Assembly (NCBI RefSeq): GCF_017497985.1 | Contig: NZ_JAGDFV010000007.1 | Coordinates: forward strand, 1 to 64,000 | DNA length: 64,000 bases | Reading direction: 5' to 3' | Origin: Meiothermus sp. CFH 77666 | Lineage (GTDB): Bacteria > Deinococcota > Deinococci > Deinococcales > Thermaceae | In this document: positions 60,537 through 64,000 of the stretch, one piece after another | Position numbering within the stretch: position 1 is the first letter of the stretch | Layout of the letters: the number at the start of each line of letters is the position of its first letter | Translations under genes and position numbers: made by a program | Notes under the pieces: generated by a model | The model's input: only the letters and a program-made list of their open reading frames with translations | The model's database searches: none | Told to the model about the DNA's origin: nothing

Positions 60537-61754
60537 ATGAAACGCAACAAGGAGTTCGCCAACCGGCTCCATGCCCTGTCGCCCAAGTTTGCCTATGTGC
60601 CGCAGGAAGACCGCTTCCTGATGAACCCCGGCCCCCTCAAGTACCGCTTCAACGTGATTGGGGTGGGGGTAAACGGCCAGGAGCACCTCAAGGTAACGCT
60701 GCTCGAGGGCCGCTGCACCATCCACGGGGTCTACGACCCCAACCCAAGCAGCGTGGAGGCCGCCAGGCGCATCAAGGCCCAGTTTACCCCCGAGCCCCTG
60801 GTGGTCTACGAGAGCCTCGAGGCCGCCTGCAACGACCCGGCGGTGGACGGCCTGATCATCTGCACCCCCAACCACACCCACCTCGAGGTGCTAAAGGTAG
60901 CCGTGCAGTCCGGCAAGCACATCCTGCTGGAAAAGCCCATGGCCACCAACCTGCCGGATGCCTACGAAATCTGGCAGATGGCGAAAGCCTACCCCAGGGT
61001 GCTCCAGATTGGCCTTCAGTACCGCTACAAGCCCATCTACGTCGAGGCCATCCACGAGGCCAAGGAGCGGCGCAGCCTGGGCGAGATCAAGACCCTGACC
61101 ATCCTCGAGCACCGCGAGCCCTTCCTGGACAAAGTAAAGCAGTGGAACAAGTTCTCTAAGTACTCGGGCGGCACCCTGGTAGAAAAGTGCTGCCACTACT
61201 TCGATTTGTTCAACCTGTTTGCCGGGTCGCGCCCGGTGAGCGTGTACGCCTCGGGCAGCCAGGCGGTCAACTTCAAGGACTTCGAGTACGGCGGCGAGCG
61301 GTCAGACATCCTGGACAACGCCTTTGTGATTGTGGAATACCAAAACGGGGTGCGGGCCAACTTCAACCTGTGCATGTTTGCCCCCATGGTCTACGAAGAA
61401 CTGGTCATCTGCGGCGACGAGGGCCGCCTCAAGGCCAGCGAGGGCGTGAACGGCCAGGCCTACTCCAAGTGGGAAAACTACCTCGAGGTGATTGCCCTCC
61501 CCGACCGCACCTCCCGCACCATGACCCCCAGCTACCCCGCCGTTATCGAGGAAACCGGCCACAGCGGGGCCACCTACTACGAGCACCTGCGCTGGATCGA
61601 GGCCATGGACGGCCAGCCCAGCTCCGCCGCCACCGCTGAAGAGGGCTTCTGGAGCGTGGTGGTGGGGGTGGCGGCGGAGGAGTCGGTCAAGCGGGGAACC
61701 AAAGTGATGGTGAAGGAGCTGCTCGAGGCCAACGGGCTGGGCCACCTGGCCTGA
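60537..61754 (+). CDS. Gfo/Idh/MocA-family oxidoreductase
   Basis: 405 residues. An N-terminal extension of about 37 residues ([20 protein letters not shown]) precedes the Rossmann fold ([20 protein letters not shown]). The dinucleotide-fold motif [13 protein letters not shown], with the catalytic Lys of EKP, is intact. The C-terminal alpha/beta domain ([20 protein letters not shown]) follows. The family oxidises or reduces sugars and cyclitols with NAD(P), for example inositol dehydrogenase. The substrate is unknown. It is controlled by a dyad promoter and adjoins glycerol kinase. Confidence 0.83.
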   Translation: MKRNKEFANRLHALSPKFAYVPQEDRFLMNPGPLKYRFNVIGVGVNGQEHLKVTLLEGRCTIHGVYDPNPSSVEAARRIKAQFTPEPLVVYESLEAACNDPAVDGLIICTPNHTHLEVLKVAVQSGKHILLEKPMATNLPDAYEIWQMAKAYPRVLQIGLQYRYKPIYVEAIHEAKERRSLGEIKTLTILEHREPFLDKVKQWNKFSKYSGGTLVEKCCHYFDLFNLFAGSRPVSVYASGSQAVNFKDFEYGGERSDILDNAFVIVEYQNGVRANFNLCMFAPMVYEELVICGDEGRLKASEGVNGQAYSKWENYLEVIALPDRTSRTMTPSYPAVIEETGHSGATYYEHLRWIEAMDGQPSSAATAEEGFWSVVVGVAAEESVKRGTKVMVKELLEANGLGHLA

Positions 61755-61775
61755 CACCCAAACCCAGCGCACAGG

Positions 61776-62006
61776 TCAGTTACCCAAACCGCCGTCGCCC
61801 TGCTCTTGTTTCAGCTTCCAACCATAATCCGAAACGGAGCCGTCCCAGTAGCATCTCGAGCAACGCCCGTTCACAAAGGTATGCACGCAAGGCTCATAAC
61901 CGTAGAGTAGATGCGCACATTCTGGGCACAAAGAATCCATGCGCGACGCGTCGACAAAGAACAAGCTTCCGCACTCATCGCAAGTTTTGAGGGGTCGGTT
62001 GGTCAT
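61776..62006 (-). CDS. Small zinc-ribbon protein, function unknown
   Basis: 76 residues with four Cys pairs or single ligands: CDECGSLF, SLCPECAHLLYGYEPC, HTFVNGRCSRC. This fits one or two zinc-ribbon or knuckle folds, followed by a Trp/Lys/Gln tail. No close family is recognised. It lies 21 nt from the end of the convergent oxidoreductase gene. Composition is less GC-biased than its neighbours, as is the upstream spacer, suggesting recent acquisition. Confidence 0.6.
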   Translation of the reverse strand: MTNRPLKTCDECGSLFFVDASRMDSLCPECAHLLYGYEPCVHTFVNGRCSRCYWDGSVSDYGWKLKQEQGDGGLGN

Positions 62007-62362
62007 GTTTGAGTGTGCCTAGTCTAACGCATAACCTGGGGAAGCACCGACAATGACTCTTATGGGGGCACAAGAAACACCATCTAGAATGCCTAATAAA
62101 CCCTCCTCCGCCATAAAAAAAAGCAGAGGCACGGGAGAAGCGGACAGACGATACCACTAGAAAATGTTCCTGTTATTTCGCCATTCTCAAGAAGGTATCA
62201 AAGCACTTTTACCCAAAACCTGATCCGCTCTTCCAACCAGTATGCACCTCTAAACCCAGGCAATTAACGCTTTCTCATCCCAAGGGCCCCCAAACACCGT
62301 TCTGGTCATGCTTCAGTCATCCATCCTCGCGTAAGCTGGTAGCAAACCAAGGAGGTGTGTGG
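62007..62362. other. AT-richer intergenic region, nothing recognised
   Basis: 356 nt with lower GC than the surroundings and no convincing coding frame, repeat or RNA gene. The last bases hold AAGGAGGT for the downstream gene. Confidence 0.55.
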
Positions 62363-63715
62363 ATGAAACTGCTGCGTGGCCTGGTGGGTGCAATTCTTCT
62401 GATGGCGTTCGGCTGGGGAGGTGCCCTGGCCGATACCTTCGACATCTTCGAGTACAGCCCGCCCCAGGGCTGGAAGAAGAGCAACCTGCAAGGGGGGGTC
62501 ATGCTGGCGCTGCAAACCAAGGAGTCCTTTGGCAGCATTGTGCTGTATGCCAGTGTACCAGCGGGCAACAACCCCGAGCAAAACTTCAGGGGCGAGTGGA
62601 AGCGGCTGGTGGCCGAGGGTCTGGGGCTTTCGGGCGAGCCCACCACCGAGATGGGGCCGCCCAACGGCGACTACCAGAACCTGGCCGGGGGCATTGCGGC
62701 CTCGCAGGATGGGCTCAACTATGTGGTGCTGCTGTCCACCTTTACCGGCAACGGGCGCGTAGCCAGCATCCTCTACATCACCACCGACGAGAAGCTCTTC
62801 GACCTGTTCGACCGTTTCAACAGCTCGCTCAAGCTCAACAAGCCCAAAGCTGCCCAGGCCCCGCCGCAAAACGTGGCCCGCCCGCCCAGCAACGCCCCCG
62901 CCAACGTCCGCAGCATCTCCACCCCCACCACCCGCTTCAACGACGGCTGGGTGGCCACCATCGAAAACGGCTTCGTGCGGGTAGCTAAGGGCGACCTGGT
63001 GGTACTGCTCTACTACGGGATGCCGCTGCCCGAAAACATGTGGGTGACGGGCAACGAGCAGGACAGGGTCAACTACTACTGGAGCCGCCTGGTGGCTCCC
63101 CGCTACAAGGTGGACGAGCTCAAGGTGTTCAAGAACGACACCTGCTATTTCTGCCTCTACTTTGGCGAGGGCAGCGCCACCGAGATAGCCACCGGGGCCC
63201 GCAAGCACGTGGCGCTGTACATCGGCTTCGACAAGGGTCTGGGGTATGCCATTCAGGTGGTGGCCCCGAGCTTTGCCGCGTTCCAGAGGGAGTTTCCCAA
63301 CATCGAGGCGGTGGGTAAGATGTACGGCTACAACAAGTTCGCGGTCAAGGCCGCCGACCTGACCGGCAAATGGACCTCGAGCAGTGCTGCCGCCGGGCAG
63401 TACTACAACTCGGTCACGGGAGCCTATGCGGGCATGAACGCGGTGAGCAAGTCCGATACCTTCACCTTCAACCAGGGTGGAACCTACAGCTCCAGCCACA
63501 GCGGGGCCAGCGGCTTTGTGGGTTCACAGCAGTTTTACTCGCAAAAGTACCAGGGCCGCATGACCCTGAGCGACTGGCGCCTAACCCTGACCAACCGCTT
63601 CAACAACAAGAACGAGGTGTTCGAGGCCTATTTCGAGATGACCGGGGCCGGGCCGGTGCTGCACCTGATTCAGGTGGATGCCAGGGGCATTCACTATCGG
63701 TTAACGCGGGAGTAA
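62363..63715 (+). CDS. Secreted protein, function unknown
   Basis: 450 residues with a signal peptide (about 1-23, LVGAILLMAFGWGGALA). The N-terminal domain (to about 160) reads like a stress- or lipid-binding-type beta domain (FEYSPPQGWKKSNLQGG, LYASVPAGNNPEQNFRGEWK). After a proline-rich linker (AAQAPPQNVARPPSN), a second domain of about 250 residues includes FTFNQGGTYSSSHSGASGFV and GRMTLSDWRLTLTNRF, a lipocalin-like pattern seen in hypothetical secreted proteins. The ATG at 62363 follows AAGGAGGT. No enzyme motif was found. Confidence 0.65.
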   Translation: MKLLRGLVGAILLMAFGWGGALADTFDIFEYSPPQGWKKSNLQGGVMLALQTKESFGSIVLYASVPAGNNPEQNFRGEWKRLVAEGLGLSGEPTTEMGPPNGDYQNLAGGIAASQDGLNYVVLLSTFTGNGRVASILYITTDEKLFDLFDRFNSSLKLNKPKAAQAPPQNVARPPSNAPANVRSISTPTTRFNDGWVATIENGFVRVAKGDLVVLLYYGMPLPENMWVTGNEQDRVNYYWSRLVAPRYKVDELKVFKNDTCYFCLYFGEGSATEIATGARKHVALYIGFDKGLGYAIQVVAPSFAAFQREFPNIEAVGKMYGYNKFAVKAADLTGKWTSSSAAAGQYYNSVTGAYAGMNAVSKSDTFTFNQGGTYSSSHSGASGFVGSQQFYSQKYQGRMTLSDWRLTLTNRFNNKNEVFEAYFEMTGAGPVLHLIQVDARGIHYRLTRE

Positions 63716-63741
63716 TACCGTCCTTGAGCATTTTGCATGTC

Positions 63742-63796
63742 GTAGGAGGTGGGAGGTAGGGAGTAGGCATTGGAAAATACCTCCCACTTCTCGCCC
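63742..63796. repeat. Heptamer repeat tract, class C, as an inverted repeat
   Basis: GTAGGAG, GTGGGAG, GTAGGGA, GTAGGCA (63742-63769), then a short loop and ACCTCCCACTTCTCGCCCC (from about 63779), the complementary form. As at 55923, the two arms can pair. Confidence 0.65.
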
Positions 63797-63819
63797 CAGC
63801 CCATGCGTCGCTGAAAGTT

Positions 63820-63838
63820 GGTTATACGCCAAAAGTTG
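63820..63838. repeat. Short shared motif GGTTATACGCCAAAAGTTG
   Basis: 17 of 19 bases match a site at 9329-9347, just upstream of the amine ligase gene. It lies beside AGTTGGT motifs and may be the end of a small dispersed element. Confidence 0.4.
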
Positions 63839-63841
63839 GTA

Positions 63842-64000
63842 CTACCCGGCCACCCCGGCGAGCTGCCAGTCTGCCTCGGGGTACATGGGCTTGATGGTAC
63901 GCAGGAGTTCGTTCAAGCGGTCAAGGGTCTCGAGGCCCTCCTCGCGCAACGCCTCGCGCACCCGGTTGCGGTCGGGGTAAAAGCGCAGGGGGTGCTGCCA
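63842..64000 (-). CDS. C-terminal end of an unidentified protein (runs off window)
   Basis: The last 52 codons of a minus-strand gene ending in TAG at 63842-63844. The reading includes HPLRFYPDRNRVREALREEG and TIKPMYPEADWQLAGVAG. Codon use and helix-forming pattern look coding. No family was recognised from this fragment. Confidence 0.5.
   Translation of the reverse strand, partial: WQHPLRFYPDRNRVREALREEGLETLDRLNELLRTIKPMYPEADWQLAGVAG

Noticed and set aside
62007-62362. Hidden small gene or tRNA in the AT-richer gap
   Set aside because: No cloverleaf, ribosome binding site with a sustained frame, or conserved motif could be found by eye.

Overview
The window looks like a chromosomal segment of a Meiothermus-like member of the Thermaceae (Deinococcus-Thermus). 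The grounds are high GC with dense CTCGAG hexamers, futalosine-route menaquinone genes, LptB and beta-barrel proteins typical of an outer membrane, -10 boxes placed 6-8 nt before start codons (leaderless transcripts), and protein sequences resembling Thermus and Meiothermus homologues. The genus is inferred from style and was not checked against a database. No rRNA, tRNA or CRISPR array was found.

Layout. 1-3112: two insertion sequences. One, cut by the window edge, truncates a superfamily 1 helicase gene; the other is an IS630-type element with a -1 slippage site and a decayed 3' end. 3173-12457 (minus strand): a seven-gene operon with a MocR-type regulator, an ethanolamine-type APC permease, a glutamine-synthetase-like ligase, a short-chain dehydrogenase, an aldehyde dehydrogenase, a class I glutamine amidotransferase-like hydrolase, and a cNMP/CBS/nucleotidyltransferase protein. 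Together they read as a complete gamma-glutamylation route for an amino alcohol, most likely ethanolamine, ending in glycine plus glutamate. 12668-23246: housekeeping genes (ABC-F ATPase, PlsY-like acyltransferase, LacI regulator, mqnE, mqnA, gltX, lptB, a DUF3084 coiled-coil protein). 23572-26638: a Ugp-like ABC uptake system without its ATPase. 26944-34510: a HExxH/propeller/beta-barrel protein, HtrA, PurU, an RHH/MazF toxin-antitoxin pair and TypA. 34624: a Uma2-type nuclease.

35194-45513 is a polyol regulon. A LacI repressor is transcribed with a GMC oxidoreductase, and diverges from a ribulokinase-like kinase, a SmoEFG/MtlEFG-type transporter and three polyol/alcohol dehydrogenases. Three copies of one 16-bp palindrome, spaced 64-67 bp, fill the divergent control region. 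45519-50886: a two-component system, a TetR regulator, a small barrel protein and two lipoproteins. 51134-55872: a four-gene unit with amylosucrase, alpha-glucosidase, low-molecular-weight phosphatase and fructosamine/ribulosamine kinase (sucrose use plus protein deglycation). 56351-64000: a DUF4388 protein, a DUF11-like surface protein with an internal lipobox, a tandem helix/Ca-loop protein, glycerol kinase, a Gfo/Idh/MocA oxidoreductase, a small zinc protein, a secreted protein and a partial gene.

Between genes there is a conspicuous second layer: degenerate tandem repeats with a strict 7-bp period in three sequence classes at about a dozen loci, and two copies of a structured ~110-bp element whose stems covary.
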